Notes under the pieces: generated by a model
What the model was told of the DNA's origin: nothing
The model's input: the letters and a program-made list of their open reading frames with translations, nothing else
The model's database searches: none
Shown here: one piece after another, positions 9,309-18,082 of the stretch
Layout: every line of letters starts with the position of its first letter
Position numbering within the stretch: the first letter of the stretch is position 1
From: Pontibacter amylolyticus
GTDB taxonomy: Bacteria; Bacteroidota; Bacteroidia; Cytophagales; Hymenobacteraceae
Direction of reading: 5' to 3'
Length of the DNA stretch: 64,000 bases
Assembly: GCF_014638845.1 (NCBI RefSeq)
Contig: NZ_BMFP01000001.1
Coordinates: 972,526-1,036,525, forward strand
Position numbers and translations under genes: made by a program

Positions 9309-10166
9309 ATGGCAGACACACTCAAAGTAGACTTCGTGGTATACCCGGAGCACGAGCGTCCTTTTACCGCCGACGCCACCTATACCCCGGACGGCAACAA
9401 GAAGCCAGTCGTGCTCTATACCCATGGTTTCAAGGGCTTCAAAGACTGGGGGCACTTCAACCTCTTGGCCGACTATTTCGCCGGGCACGGCTTTGTGTTC
9501 ATCAAGTTCAACTTCTCGCACAACGGCACCACCGTAGACAACGATTCAGACCTGCACGACATGGAAGCCTTTGGCCGCAACAACTTCAGCATCGAGCTCG
9601 AGGACCTCAAGTCGCTCATCGACCTGGTGCATGACGAAGAGGGACCGCTGCCGCAAAATGAGCTGGACCTGGACCGCATCTACCTGATTGGCCACAGCCG
9701 CGGAGGCGGATCCGTTATACTAAAAGCTGCTGAAGATACCCGTGTGCGGGCCGTGGCTACGTGGGCTGCCGTGAATAATTTTGACCAGCGCTGGGACGAG
9801 CTGGAAAAGGAATCCTGGCAGAAAGAGGGCGTGCAGTGGGTGACGAATGCCCGCACAGGTATACGCATGCCGCTTTACTACCAAATCGTGGAAGACTACC
9901 TGGCCAATGTGGAGCGACTCGAAATCCCGAAAGTGATTCAGAAGATGCAGCAGCCTTTGCTCATACTGCATGGCGAGGAAGATGAAACCCTGCCCGTGCA
10001 GATGGCCCACGACCTGCATACCTGGAAACCGGACGCTGAGATGCACCTGTTGCCCGGAGCCGATCACTCTTTCGGGGGGCAGCACCCGTACGAGCTGGAA
10101 GAGTTGCCCACGGCTGCCAAAGCCGCTGCCGACCTGAGTATCGCCTTTTTCAACAAACATGCCTAA
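9309..10166 (+). CDS. Alpha/beta hydrolase (dienelactone hydrolase/prolyl oligopeptidase-like)
   Basis: The start is placed at the ATG at 9309 (MADTLKVDF), giving 285 residues; the frame runs further up but without family-like sequence. The alpha/beta hydrolase triad is visible: nucleophile Ser130 in GHSRGGG, Asp225 in HGEEDETLPV and His253 in GADHSFGG. An oxyanion-type HGFKGFKDWG follows the first strand. No signal peptide is seen, so it should be cytoplasmic. Its substrate is unknown; esterase or peptidase activity is typical for the fold. It overlaps folK by 8 nt, which points to translational coupling, but a shared pathway with folate synthesis is not obvious. Confidence 0.88.
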   Translation: MADTLKVDFVVYPEHERPFTADATYTPDGNKKPVVLYTHGFKGFKDWGHFNLLADYFAGHGFVFIKFNFSHNGTTVDNDSDLHDMEAFGRNNFSIELEDLKSLIDLVHDEEGPLPQNELDLDRIYLIGHSRGGGSVILKAAEDTRVRAVATWAAVNNFDQRWDELEKESWQKEGVQWVTNARTGIRMPLYYQIVEDYLANVERLEIPKVIQKMQQPLLILHGEEDETLPVQMAHDLHTWKPDAEMHLLPGADHSFGGQHPYELEELPTAAKAAADLSIAFFNKHA

Positions 10167-10653
10167 GCTATACCTGCTCCTGGGCGGTAACCTCGGTGAC
10201 CGTCCGCTATACCTGTCCCAGGCCCGTGAACGCATCGCCGCACAAGTCGGGCCTATCGTGCAAAGTTCCTCCCTCTACGAAACCGCCGCCTGGGGAAAGA
10301 CTGACCAGCCTGCCTTCCTGAACCAGGTGCTGGAGGTCCAAACTAAATTGAGTCCGGAAAAGGTGTTGCAAGGTATAAACCAGATTGAGCAGGAACTGGG
10401 GCGCATCCGTCACGAGCACTGGGGAGCCCGCGGCATCGACATTGATATCCTGTTCTACGACCAGCTGGTCATGCAGTCTCAGCGCCTGACCATCCCCCAT
10501 CCGCAGTTACACCTGCGTCGGTTCACGCTCATGCCGCTGAGCGAGATTGCCCCGCAGCTGCTACATCCGGTGCTCAACCAGCATGTAACACAGCTTCTAC
10601 AAGATTGCCCGGATAAACTCCCCGTTTACCCGTTCGTTTCGGCCGCTGACTAA
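10159..10653 (+). CDS. folK: 2-amino-4-hydroxy-6-hydroxymethyldihydropteridine diphosphokinase
   Basis: It transfers diphosphate from ATP to 6-hydroxymethyl-7,8-dihydropterin in folate synthesis, in the cytoplasm. The 164-residue protein carries the family signatures LLLGGNLGDR (residues 6-15), the central NQIEQELGRIR, and the HPPK signature region GARGIDIDILFYD with the metal-binding Asp residues, then IPHPQLHLRRF. Start and stop are standard for the family. The ATG lies within the end of the upstream hydrolase gene (8-nt overlap). Dihydrofolate reductase, another folate enzyme, lies at the far end of this window and is not part of this operon. Confidence 0.96.
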   Translation: MPKLYLLLGGNLGDRPLYLSQARERIAAQVGPIVQSSSLYETAAWGKTDQPAFLNQVLEVQTKLSPEKVLQGINQIEQELGRIRHEHWGARGIDIDILFYDQLVMQSQRLTIPHPQLHLRRFTLMPLSEIAPQLLHPVLNQHVTQLLQDCPDKLPVYPFVSAAD

Positions 10654-10725
10654 TCTGTGATCCCAGAAAAAACTCTCGGCTTAAGCTATACCTTAGCAGC
10701 ACTGCGTATACACAAAATCTACATA

Positions 10726-10763
10726 AAAAAGACCATTGCAGCAGACGCCGCAATGGTCTTTTT
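10726..10763. terminator. Bidirectional terminator between folK and fabD
   Basis: A 14-bp perfect stem (AAAAAGACCATTGC / GCAATGGTCTTTTT) with a 10-nt loop lies between the convergent folK and fabD genes. A-rich and T-rich flanks make it work on both strands. Confidence 0.9.
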
Positions 10764-10780
10764 CAATTTTATGCAAAGCA

Positions 10781-11662
10781 TTATGCCACTGAGCTTACCT
10801 CAGCTGTACGCTCTATCTTTTTTACCAGTCCCTGCAGCACTTTGCCCGGTCCGCACTCCACAAAATGCGTAGCTCCGTCAGCTACCATTTGCTGCACCGA
10901 TTGCGTCCAGCGTACGGGAGCCGTTAACTGGCTGATCAGGTTCTGCTTGATCTCCTGCGGATCTGTGTGCGGCATGGCATCCACGTTCTGGTAGATCGGG
11001 CAGATGCCCTGGCTGAAGGTGGTTTCGTTGATCGCTTTGGCCAGTTCCACTTCTGCCGGCTTCATGAGCGGCGAGTGGAAAGCGCCACCAACCGGCAATG
11101 GCAGGGCACGCTTGGCACCGGCTTCCTTCATCTTCTCGCAGGCGATCTCAATCCCTTTGTTAGAACCGGAGATCACCAGCTGGCCCGGGCAGTTGTAGTT
11201 GGCTGCTACCACTACTTCCCCTTCAATGGAGGCACACACTTCTTCTACCTTCGCATCGTCCAGACCAAGAATTGCCGCCATGGTAGACGGGTTCGCCTCG
11301 CAGGCTGTCTGCATAGCCATCGCTCTCTTATACACCAGCCTCAGTCCGTCTTCAAAGCTCAGCACCTTGCTGGCCACCAGCGCCGAAAACTCACCAAGCG
11401 AGTGGCCGGCTACCATATCGGGGTTGAAGTCCTGGGCCACAGCCGCCTGCGCCACCGAGTGCAGGAAAATAGCCGGCTGTGTTACCCTGGTTTGCTTCAG
11501 CTCCTCGTCCGTGCCGTTGAACATGATCTCTGTGATGTTAAAACCCAGGATCTCGTTTGCCTGTTCGAACAGCTGACGCGCAACTTCGTGTTGCTCATAC
11601 AAGTCCTTGCCCATACCCACAAACTGCGACCCCTGTCCCGGGAAAACGTATGCCTTTTTCAT
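10781..11662 (-). CDS. fabD: Malonyl-CoA:ACP S-malonyltransferase
   Basis: It loads malonyl groups onto acyl carrier protein for fatty acid synthesis, in the cytoplasm. The 293-residue length from the Met of MKKAYVFPGQGSQ is typical. The active-site Ser88 lies in GHSLGEFSAL and the partner His196 in GGAFHSPLM; the N-terminal FPGQGSQ loop is intact. The frame extends 38 residues upstream, but that part is encoded by the low-complexity repeat spacer (asparagine- and isoleucine-rich) and is rejected as coding. It is a single gene here, separate from other fab genes, with a terminator after the stop. Confidence 0.96.
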   Translation of the reverse strand: MKKAYVFPGQGSQFVGMGKDLYEQHEVARQLFEQANEILGFNITEIMFNGTDEELKQTRVTQPAIFLHSVAQAAVAQDFNPDMVAGHSLGEFSALVASKVLSFEDGLRLVYKRAMAMQTACEANPSTMAAILGLDDAKVEEVCASIEGEVVVAANYNCPGQLVISGSNKGIEIACEKMKEAGAKRALPLPVGGAFHSPLMKPAEVELAKAINETTFSQGICPIYQNVDAMPHTDPQEIKQNLISQLTAPVRWTQSVQQMVADGATHFVECGPGKVLQGLVKKIERTAEVSSVA

Positions 11663-11935
11663 GCTGATATTTATTGTTGATTGTTTGTTGTCGATTGTTA
11701 AATTTTTGATGGCTAAATGGTTGATGATTAAATTGTTGATGGCTGAATTGTTGAATGATCGAAAACCTAAGTGCACTTTCTGTGATATCCTTACTATAAC
11801 TGACTCGATTTAGCCTAGAACTAAAGTATAGCAATGTCTATACCTGTCTCTAAGGTATAAAACTCAGCAATACAGGCGACAGCTGTTCGGCGAGCCAGAG
11901 CCCAACAACCATTTAACCATCAATAATTTAACAAT
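11663..11935. repeat. Spacer with inverted pair of low-complexity word repeats
   Basis: From about 11667 to 11763 the sequence is made of variants of TTGTTGAT, GGCTAAAT and GATTAAATT. A shorter stretch at about 11904-11936 (for example ATTTAACCATCAA) is the same vocabulary in the opposite orientation and runs into the stop codon of the DCC gene. The 140 nt between hold CTATACCTG, a GGTATAA and no gene. The same vocabulary occurs at about 7010-7040 and 8116-8150. I see no promoter of fabD that I can place with confidence. Confidence 0.55.
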
Positions 11936-12364
11936 TCAATACGCCACAAACCGGGCCCTTTCTTCGGGGCTGGGCAGCATGCAGGCTTCGTTGCGACCTG
12001 CTATGCGGTAGCGGTGTTTCGCGATGAAGCGGTATACAAAATTGCGGAAAGATAAGGGAATAAACCTGAAATAGTAAAGCACCGACCATGGAAAATTGAG
12101 ATGGCGGGCGATGCGAAGGGCGGCTTCTGACTCGGTGTAGAGCTGGCCGTTTTCAAAAAAAAGAATGGAGTCGGGCAGCGGGTCAGGTACAAGCTGCTGC
12201 GGCACGAGCTGCTCAACCAATCCGGACTGCAAGGCGGCAAAATGCAGGTTCTGCCGCGTGTTGTACTTCAAAGCGATCTGTATACTGGCCTGGCAAAAGC
12301 CGCAGGTGCCGTCGTAAAATACGATGGGCAAATCCTGCAGCCGGTCCAGTTCCTCTTTTGTCAT
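11936..12364 (-). CDS. DCC-family thiol-disulfide oxidoreductase (DUF393)
   Basis: This 142-residue protein has the defining motif near the N-terminus: FYDGTCGFC (residues 16-24), with the redox CGFC preceded by the conserved Asp, followed by LHFAALQS and the C-terminal YRFIAKHRYRIAGR typical of DUF393. The family is annotated as putative thiol-disulfide oxidoreductases; the substrates are unknown. Its ATG overlaps by 1 nt the stop of the large T9SS protein upstream (TAATG), so it is very likely translated from the same mRNA. That is a hint that it could help that cysteine-containing surface protein, but this is inference only. The stop codon lies within a low-complexity repeat. Confidence 0.88.
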   Translation of the reverse strand: MTKEELDRLQDLPIVFYDGTCGFCQASIQIALKYNTRQNLHFAALQSGLVEQLVPQQLVPDPLPDSILFFENGQLYTESEAALRIARHLNFPWSVLYYFRFIPLSFRNFVYRFIAKHRYRIAGRNEACMLPSPEERARFVAY

Positions 12365-15156
12365 TAGCGTACTATTTCTACCCAGCCTTTGTATTTACTG
12401 CGGCTGCGTTCAGGGTCAATGGATATAAACTCAACCTCGGCCTCGTAGTAGTAAACCCCATCTGTGAGGCGCTTACCATCGTTGTCGGTGCCTGGCCAAT
12501 TGATATACGGGTCTGCGCTGCTTTCGTATACCTTCACGCCCCAACGGTTGAATACCTTGAAGGTAGTAGAGCGAATAAAGGCCGCCCTCGGATCCGGTCT
12601 GAACACATCGTTCTTTCCGTCATCGTTCGGCGTGATGATATTCGGAAGCTGGAAGAAGAAGCAGTTGTCCTTACACTCCTCGTTGCTCGGCTCGCTCTCC
12701 TCTCCTGCCAGGCTGGTGGCCGTCACGTAGTAACAGGCCGCAAAAGACTCCAGCCCGGTATGGGTATAGGTGGTCTCTTTGGTAGTGGCGATGGCACGAT
12801 ACTCCGTTTCGCCGGGACCTCTAAAGTATACGGTATAGAAGTCGATCTCGTCTGTACAGCCATCCCCGATCTTCGGTACCCAGTTCAGCACATTCTGGTA
12901 AGGTGGCTTGGTAGGGTTTGCAAAGAAAGCCTCGCAGTCCAGCACATCCAGGGTCAGCTCCGGCGGACAGATCACAAGCGGCAATTCCACGCATACTTCC
13001 TGGCTCAGGTTCTGCAGCGGCTCCGGCAGGCCTTCTATCTGGTAAGTGCCCTGGGTGCGCACGACGTAGCAGTAGGTCTGGCCGCGCTCCAGTGGCGCTG
13101 CGGCCGTGCCCTTGTCTACAAAGGTACCTCCTGTAGCCGTAGCCGTCACGCTGCCAACTTGTACCAGTTCGCCATTTACTACCCGGAAGATCTGATGTTC
13201 GAGCACTTCATTTCGCCATGGCACATTGTACGTCCAGCTGAGCGAGACTTCCAATGCATCGCCCGTGCTTTGCGCCTCGGCTGCCAGCCGCACGCTGGAG
13301 GCTGAAGTGGAGTCGCGCAGCATATCCGGAGTAGCGCCGCCCGCTGCTCGGGTGCTGTAGAATTCGAGCTTATACCTGTACGCATTTGCCTCGGTGTTCA
13401 ATCCGCTGTTTACGAATACCGTATCGCTCAGTCGGCGCGAAGTGAACACCTGCTGATAGGCTCCGCCCGGCTCCTGCCCCACCTTGCGGTACAGCCTGTA
13501 TTCGAACGGAGGATTCAGGCGCTCTATACCTGGGCCGGGCTGCGTCCAGCGAACGGTGATCTGTCCGTTGGTGGTGGCAGTGCGGTCTACTGTTACATTG
13601 GTAATATAAGGTATGTCACGCTCCAGCACGACGCAGGCTTCCAGCGATGCGATACTTTGGCCACCGCCAGGCCGTGGGAACTCGGCGTAGATCACATAGC
13701 AGTACTCTGCCCCGGCAGTTAGGCCCTGTCCGTTGTTATTGTCTAAAAACTCGGTCTTGTCTTTGCCCACCTCACCAATGAGGGTATAACCCGCACTGGC
13801 CGGCACGCCGGTTTCGCAAGGCCCTGGTCGCCAGCCCGACGGTCCCTCCCGCCTGTAGATGCGGATGGTGGAGGCGTTCTGGCAAATGTATTTGTCCCAG
13901 GTCAGGCGCACGGATCGGTCCTCGCCGGTAGCCAGCAGGTTCTGTGGAGCCGGCCCTATCACCGTAATGCGATAAGGCTGCAGGTCAGCCAGCTGCCTGG
14001 CGGGCGGCGGCGGGTTATCCTCTGCCCTGAAAATCAATTGGTAAGGGTTGGCGCGCACATCGTTGCAGGAAGTGTTCCAGACCAACTGTCCGGCGGCGCG
14101 TCCTGGTTGATTGACTGTCCCTCTGAAAGTAGCCGGAGGCAGAATACCGCCTGTACCCGGTACGGTCAGGTTGATCAAATGGCCATCCGGGTCGGTGGCG
14201 GTGATGGTGGTGCGCAGCGTTTCGCCGGCCACGATACAGGTGTCGCGGGGCACCAGCACCGGCGGTTTGTTACGGGCATCCACTACCAGAATCTGCATAT
14301 CGCGCACCACGGTGCTGATCAGCACGGGAGCGGCCCCTGTTGTACGCCACTCCTCTACCACAAAGGCGACGTTATATTCTCCCAGACGGCAGGGTGCATC
14401 CCAGGTGAGCTGTCCGGTAATGGGGTCGAGGGTGAAGGTGGAAGGTCCGGTGTTAGTGGAGTTGCGGCAGTTGTCAACCGTATGCGGGTCGCGGTAGCCG
14501 GGCACGTTCGTGATCAGGCCAGTCGCCTGGTTGCGGTGTTGCGGCTGTATCAGTTTGTAGGCGAGGCTGTCGCCGTCCGCGTCGATCGCTCCCGGGTTAT
14601 GCACCCAGCGCTCGCCGGCAGTAGCTTCGTCAATCGGGGCAACCTGCAATATGGGCGTGCTGTTCAGGCCACGGAGCGGGTTGATGGAGATCGTTGTAGA
14701 GATGGCAAAGGTCAGCTGATCGGTTGGAGCGGCCATGTTCAGGATGCCCCCGTTCCGGTTCTCGCCTACCCATGTTACGGTATAGGTACCGTTGGCCGGA
14801 AAGGTATACTCCCACTTGAATTCCTCACGGTCTACGTCCGGCTTGATGTTGGTGACAGAGAGGCGCTCCACTGTAACGGTCTCCCCGGTTCCCATCGAGA
14901 TGAACACGCGGGGGTCATCGGCTGTGGAGGAGGTTTTGGTGTACATCACCATGGTGAAAAAGAACTTCCGGGGGTTCGGATTAGGACCGGTATCCCTGAC
15001 GGCGGTAATGTCCCCAGCCCGGATGTGCGTCGCCTGCGCCACGTTTGCATACCCCAACAACAACATCAATACCAACAGCACTATGCGGCCAGGCAAGCAA
15101 CAGCTCAAGCGTAAACTATTTGGCATAAGCGTAGAGTTAGATTTGGCGCTGAACAA
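12364..15156 (-). CDS. Large secreted protein with fibronectin-III-like modules and T9SS type B (gliding-motility) C-terminal domain
   Basis: This 930-residue protein starts with a signal peptide (hydrophobic stretch around residues 26-43, cleavage probably near AQA-THI); Met11 is an alternative start. The first 350 residues are beta-rich, starting ATHIRAGDITAV, with cadherin/Ig-like phrases such as DADGDSLAYKL and TDPDGHLINLTV. The middle holds three or more fibronectin-III-like modules with repeated phrases (VRLTWDKY, ITVRWTQPGPG, VSLSWTYNVPW). The C-terminus (about 840-930) is the CHU_C gliding-associated domain: PNIITPNDDGKNDVF, FKVFNRWGVKVYES, LTDGVYYYEAEV. From family knowledge it is exported by Sec and T9SS and stays at the cell surface, perhaps as an adhesin. 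The specific role is unknown. Confidence 0.9.
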   Translation of the reverse strand: MFSAKSNSTLMPNSLRLSCCLPGRIVLLVLMLLLGYANVAQATHIRAGDITAVRDTGPNPNPRKFFFTMVMYTKTSSTADDPRVFISMGTGETVTVERLSVTNIKPDVDREEFKWEYTFPANGTYTVTWVGENRNGGILNMAAPTDQLTFAISTTISINPLRGLNSTPILQVAPIDEATAGERWVHNPGAIDADGDSLAYKLIQPQHRNQATGLITNVPGYRDPHTVDNCRNSTNTGPSTFTLDPITGQLTWDAPCRLGEYNVAFVVEEWRTTGAAPVLISTVVRDMQILVVDARNKPPVLVPRDTCIVAGETLRTTITATDPDGHLINLTVPGTGGILPPATFRGTVNQPGRAAGQLVWNTSCNDVRANPYQLIFRAEDNPPPPARQLADLQPYRITVIGPAPQNLLATGEDRSVRLTWDKYICQNASTIRIYRREGPSGWRPGPCETGVPASAGYTLIGEVGKDKTEFLDNNNGQGLTAGAEYCYVIYAEFPRPGGGQSIASLEACVVLERDIPYITNVTVDRTATTNGQITVRWTQPGPGIERLNPPFEYRLYRKVGQEPGGAYQQVFTSRRLSDTVFVNSGLNTEANAYRYKLEFYSTRAAGGATPDMLRDSTSASSVRLAAEAQSTGDALEVSLSWTYNVPWRNEVLEHQIFRVVNGELVQVGSVTATATGGTFVDKGTAAAPLERGQTYCYVVRTQGTYQIEGLPEPLQNLSQEVCVELPLVICPPELTLDVLDCEAFFANPTKPPYQNVLNWVPKIGDGCTDEIDFYTVYFRGPGETEYRAIATTKETTYTHTGLESFAACYYVTATSLAGEESEPSNEECKDNCFFFQLPNIITPNDDGKNDVFRPDPRAAFIRSTTFKVFNRWGVKVYESSADPYINWPGTDNDGKRLTDGVYYYEAEVEFISIDPERSRSKYKGWVEIVR

Positions 15157-15280
15157 AGGTAAAATGAAAACTGAAATTTTACCTTTTTATTATCAACAAA
15201 AGCAAGAAAAGTGGGTTTATAATATATGGTTTTCAGTCCTACGCATTGCAATTTAGATTGATTCAAAATATGCTATTTAA

Positions 15281-15311
15281 TTGTTTTATACAGGCTCCGC
15301 TTGTACCTTTG
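15281..15311 (+). promoter_or_regulatory. Promoter of the sdhCAB operon
   Basis: TTG at 15281-15283, a 20-nt spacer and TACCTTTG at 15304-15311 match the Bacteroidota -33/-7 consensus closely. Transcription would begin near 15315, giving a leader of about 40 nt before the sdhC ATG at 15355. Confidence 0.7.
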
Positions 15312-15354
15312 GGCATTAAAAAGCATTCATTACTTAACCTTCTAACAAATACAG

Positions 15355-16035
15355 ATGAATTGGTTTACTAAAACGTTTTCCAGTACAATCGGACGTAAGA
15401 TCATCATGTCGGTAACAGGCCTTTTCCTGTGCTCCTTCCTGGTGGTGCACCTTGTGGGTAACCTTACGCTGTTTTACCAGGACGGAGGCGAGGCATTCAA
15501 CATCTATTCCCATTTCATGGCTAACAACCCCGTTATCCGCACGATGGAAATAGTACTGGTACTTGGATTCCTGTTCCACATCTACGATGCGATCGTGCTC
15601 ACGCGCCGTAACAAGGCGGCCCGTCCTGTTGGCTATGCTGAGAATCATCCACAGGAGAACTCAACCTGGTCTTCGCGCAACATGGGTCTGCTGGGTACGA
15701 TTATCCTGGTATTCCTGCTGGTGCACTTGTGGAACTTCTTTGTACCGGCCCGCTTCGGAGAGCTCGAGGGTGTTCCAAACGCTGAGTACACAAACCTGTA
15801 CGCTGAAGTAGTAAAAGCATTCAAAAACCCAATCTACGTAGGCCTTTATGTTATCTCGATGATTGCACTGGCCTATCACCTGATCCACGGTTTCCAGAGC
15901 GCGTTCCAGTCTCTGGGCCTGACCCACAAGAAGTATACGCCGTTCATCAAAACCTTCGGTGTGGCTTTCTCAGTGCTTATTAGCCTGGGTTTTGCGCTCA
16001 TCCCGCTTTACTTCTTTTTCTTCGTTAACTTGTAA
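15355..16035 (+). CDS. sdhC: Succinate dehydrogenase/fumarate reductase cytochrome b subunit
   Basis: This 226-residue integral membrane protein anchors the flavoprotein and iron-sulfur subunits and exchanges electrons with menaquinone through heme b. About five membrane helices can be seen (roughly residues 16-38, 58-80, 104-126, 155-175, 196-222). Conserved histidines that could ligate heme occur in VVHLVGNL, FHIYDAI, LVHLWNFF and AYHLIHGFQSAF. The single long subunit without a separate SdhD is the type B arrangement found in Bacteroidota and Wolinella. It is the first gene of the operon, 19 nt before sdhA, under the promoter at 15281. The same complex can work as fumarate reductase, so frdC is an equally fair name. 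Confidence 0.93.
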   Translation: MNWFTKTFSSTIGRKIIMSVTGLFLCSFLVVHLVGNLTLFYQDGGEAFNIYSHFMANNPVIRTMEIVLVLGFLFHIYDAIVLTRRNKAARPVGYAENHPQENSTWSSRNMGLLGTIILVFLLVHLWNFFVPARFGELEGVPNAEYTNLYAEVVKAFKNPIYVGLYVISMIALAYHLIHGFQSAFQSLGLTHKKYTPFIKTFGVAFSVLISLGFALIPLYFFFFVNL

Positions 16036-16054
16036 TTAAGCTAATATACTTGCT

Positions 16055-17989
16055 ATGATATTAGATTCTAAAATCCCGGAAGGCGCATTAGCTGAAAAGT
16101 GGGATAAGCATAAATTCAATGTGAAGCTGGTAAACCCGGCCAACAAACGTAAATACGACATCATTGTAGTAGGTACCGGTCTTGCCGGTGCTTCTGCCGC
16201 TGCTACACTGGGCGAACTGGGCTATAACGTAAAAGCGTTCTGCTTCCAGGACTCCCCACGCCGTGCGCACTCTATTGCTGCACAGGGTGGTATCAACGCC
16301 GCTAAAAACTACCAGAACGACGGTGACTCGATCTTCCGCCTATTCTACGACACCATCAAAGGTGGTGACTACCGCGCTCGTGAGGCAAACGTGTACCGCC
16401 TGGCGCAGGTGTCTGTTGACATCATCGACCAGTGCGTGGCGCAGGGTGTTCCTTTCGCGCGTGAGTACGGCGGTCTGCTGGCCAACCGTTCGTTCGGTGG
16501 TGCGCAGGTATCGCGTACGTTCTACGCCCGTGGCCAAACCGGACAGCAGCTGTTACTGGGTGCCTACTCTGCCCTGAACCGTCAGGTAGCCTACGGCAAA
16601 GTGAAAATGTACCCACGCACCGAAATGCTGGACCTCGTGATGGTGGACGGCAAAGCGCGTGGCATCGTGGTGCGTAACCTGATCACAGGCAAGATCGAGT
16701 CGCACAGTGCGCACGCGGTGGTGCTGGCAACAGGTGGCTACGGCAACGTATTCTTCCTTTCTACCAACGCGATGGGCTCCAACGCGACGGCAGCCTGGAG
16801 AGCGCACAAGAAAGGAGCTTTGTTCGCTAACCCTTGCTTCACCCAGATTCACCCGACTTGTATACCTGTATCCGGCGACTATCAGTCTAAACTGACGCTG
16901 ATGTCAGAGTCGCTCCGTAACGATGGCCGTGTTTGGGTGCCAAAAACGGTTGAGATTGCCCAGCGCCTGCGCAAGGGTGAGATCAAAATAAACGATATCA
17001 AAGAAGAAGACCGCGATTATTACCTGGAGCGTAAGTACCCGGCTTTCGGTAACCTCGTGCCACGCGACGTGGCTTCCCGCAACGCCAAGCTGGTGTGCGA
17101 CGAAGGTCGTGGCGTAGGTTCCTCCGGCCTGGCCGTGTTCCTCGACTTCGCTGACGCAATCAAGCGCGAAGGCCAGCCAGCCATTGCTGCCAAGTATGGT
17201 AACCTCTTCGAGATGTATGCCAAAATCACGGACGAGAACCCATACGAAAGCCCAATGCGTATCTACCCTGCCGTACACTATACCATGGGTGGCCTGTGGG
17301 TGGATTACAACCTGATGACCAACATCCCGGGTCTGTACGCAACAGGCGAGTGTAACTTCTCTGACCACGGTGCTAACCGACTCGGTGCTTCGGCCCTGAT
17401 GCAGGGTCTGGCCGACGGTTACTTTGTGATCCCTTACACCATCGGTGACTACCTGGCGCAAACGCCTTATGACAAAGTGAGCACCGACCACCCTGCCTTT
17501 AAGGAAGCAGAGCAGAACGTGATGGGCATTACCCAGCGTCTTCTTTCTATCAAAGGCAACCGTACCGTGGATGATTTCCACAAGGCGCTTGGCCAGATCA
17601 TGTGGGACTACTGCGGTATGGCCCGTAATGCGGAAGGTCTTCAGTTCGCGAAACAGGAGATCCGCAAGCTGCGCGACGAGTTCTGGCAGAACGTGAAAGT
17701 GACCGGTGTGAACGAAGAGCTGAACCAGACCCTGGAGAAAGCGCACCGCGTGGCTGACTTCTTGGAACTGGGCGAACTGATGGTAGACGACGCACTGCAC
17801 AGAAACGAGTCTTGCGGCGGTCACTTCCGTGAGGAATACCAGACGCCGGAGAACGAGGCCCTGCGTGACGATGAGAACTTTGCTTATGTAGCTGCCTGGG
17901 AGTTTACGGGTACTGGCAACCAGCCTGTGCTCCACAAGGAAGAGCTCAAGTTCGAGAACGTGAAGCTGACGCAGCGCAGCTACAAGTAA
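16055..17989 (+). CDS. sdhA: Succinate dehydrogenase/fumarate reductase flavoprotein subunit
   Basis: This 644-residue FAD subunit oxidises succinate (or reduces fumarate) on the cytoplasmic side of the membrane. The dinucleotide-binding motif [19 protein letters not shown] lies near residue 37-55. The covalent flavin His is in [12 protein letters not shown], and the substrate-site regions are seen in [21 protein letters not shown] and [18 protein letters not shown]. Its length is close to the type B enzymes. A 93-nt spacer to sdhB contains a low-complexity hairpin (17990-18076), which is odd inside an operon for a fixed-ratio complex. Some annotators would call it frdA. Confidence 0.96.
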   Translation: MILDSKIPEGALAEKWDKHKFNVKLVNPANKRKYDIIVVGTGLAGASAAATLGELGYNVKAFCFQDSPRRAHSIAAQGGINAAKNYQNDGDSIFRLFYDTIKGGDYRAREANVYRLAQVSVDIIDQCVAQGVPFAREYGGLLANRSFGGAQVSRTFYARGQTGQQLLLGAYSALNRQVAYGKVKMYPRTEMLDLVMVDGKARGIVVRNLITGKIESHSAHAVVLATGGYGNVFFLSTNAMGSNATAAWRAHKKGALFANPCFTQIHPTCIPVSGDYQSKLTLMSESLRNDGRVWVPKTVEIAQRLRKGEIKINDIKEEDRDYYLERKYPAFGNLVPRDVASRNAKLVCDEGRGVGSSGLAVFLDFADAIKREGQPAIAAKYGNLFEMYAKITDENPYESPMRIYPAVHYTMGGLWVDYNLMTNIPGLYATGECNFSDHGANRLGASALMQGLADGYFVIPYTIGDYLAQTPYDKVSTDHPAFKEAEQNVMGITQRLLSIKGNRTVDDFHKALGQIMWDYCGMARNAEGLQFAKQEIRKLRDEFWQNVKVTGVNEELNQTLEKAHRVADFLELGELMVDDALHRNESCGGHFREEYQTPENEALRDDENFAYVAAWEFTGTGNQPVLHKEELKFENVKLTQRSYK

Positions 17990-18076
17990 TGATTAATTAA
18001 TAATTAGGAATGAATAATGGACCTGATACCAGGTAGTTAATAATTCTTAATTCATGATTCTTAATTCGTAATTAAT
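17990..18076. repeat. Low-complexity hairpin inside the sdh operon
   Basis: Directly after the sdhA stop codon, arms built from TAATTAAT- and AATTCTTAATT-like words (17990-18020 and 18036-18076) face each other around a small perfect hairpin ACCTG-ATAC-CAGGT (18021-18034). The structure could slow RNA decay or adjust the amount of sdhB mRNA relative to sdhA. It resembles in design, not in sequence, the spacers at 49702-49776 and 51181-51280. Confidence 0.65.
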
Positions 18077-18082
18077 AAAGAA

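Noticed and set aside
11663..11776. N-terminal extension of FabD from an ATG at 11776
   Set aside because: The extra 38 residues come from a low-complexity spacer and do not occur in FabD; the family start MKKAYVFPGQG is at 11662.
14038..15114. Long plus-strand frame (358 codons) opposite the T9SS type B protein
   Set aside because: The minus-strand protein has a signal peptide and a recognisable CHU_C domain; the plus-strand product has none.
16904..17935. Long minus-strand frame (343 codons) opposite sdhA
   Set aside because: sdhA is unmistakable on the plus strand; the antisense translation is Val/His/Leu-rich without domains.
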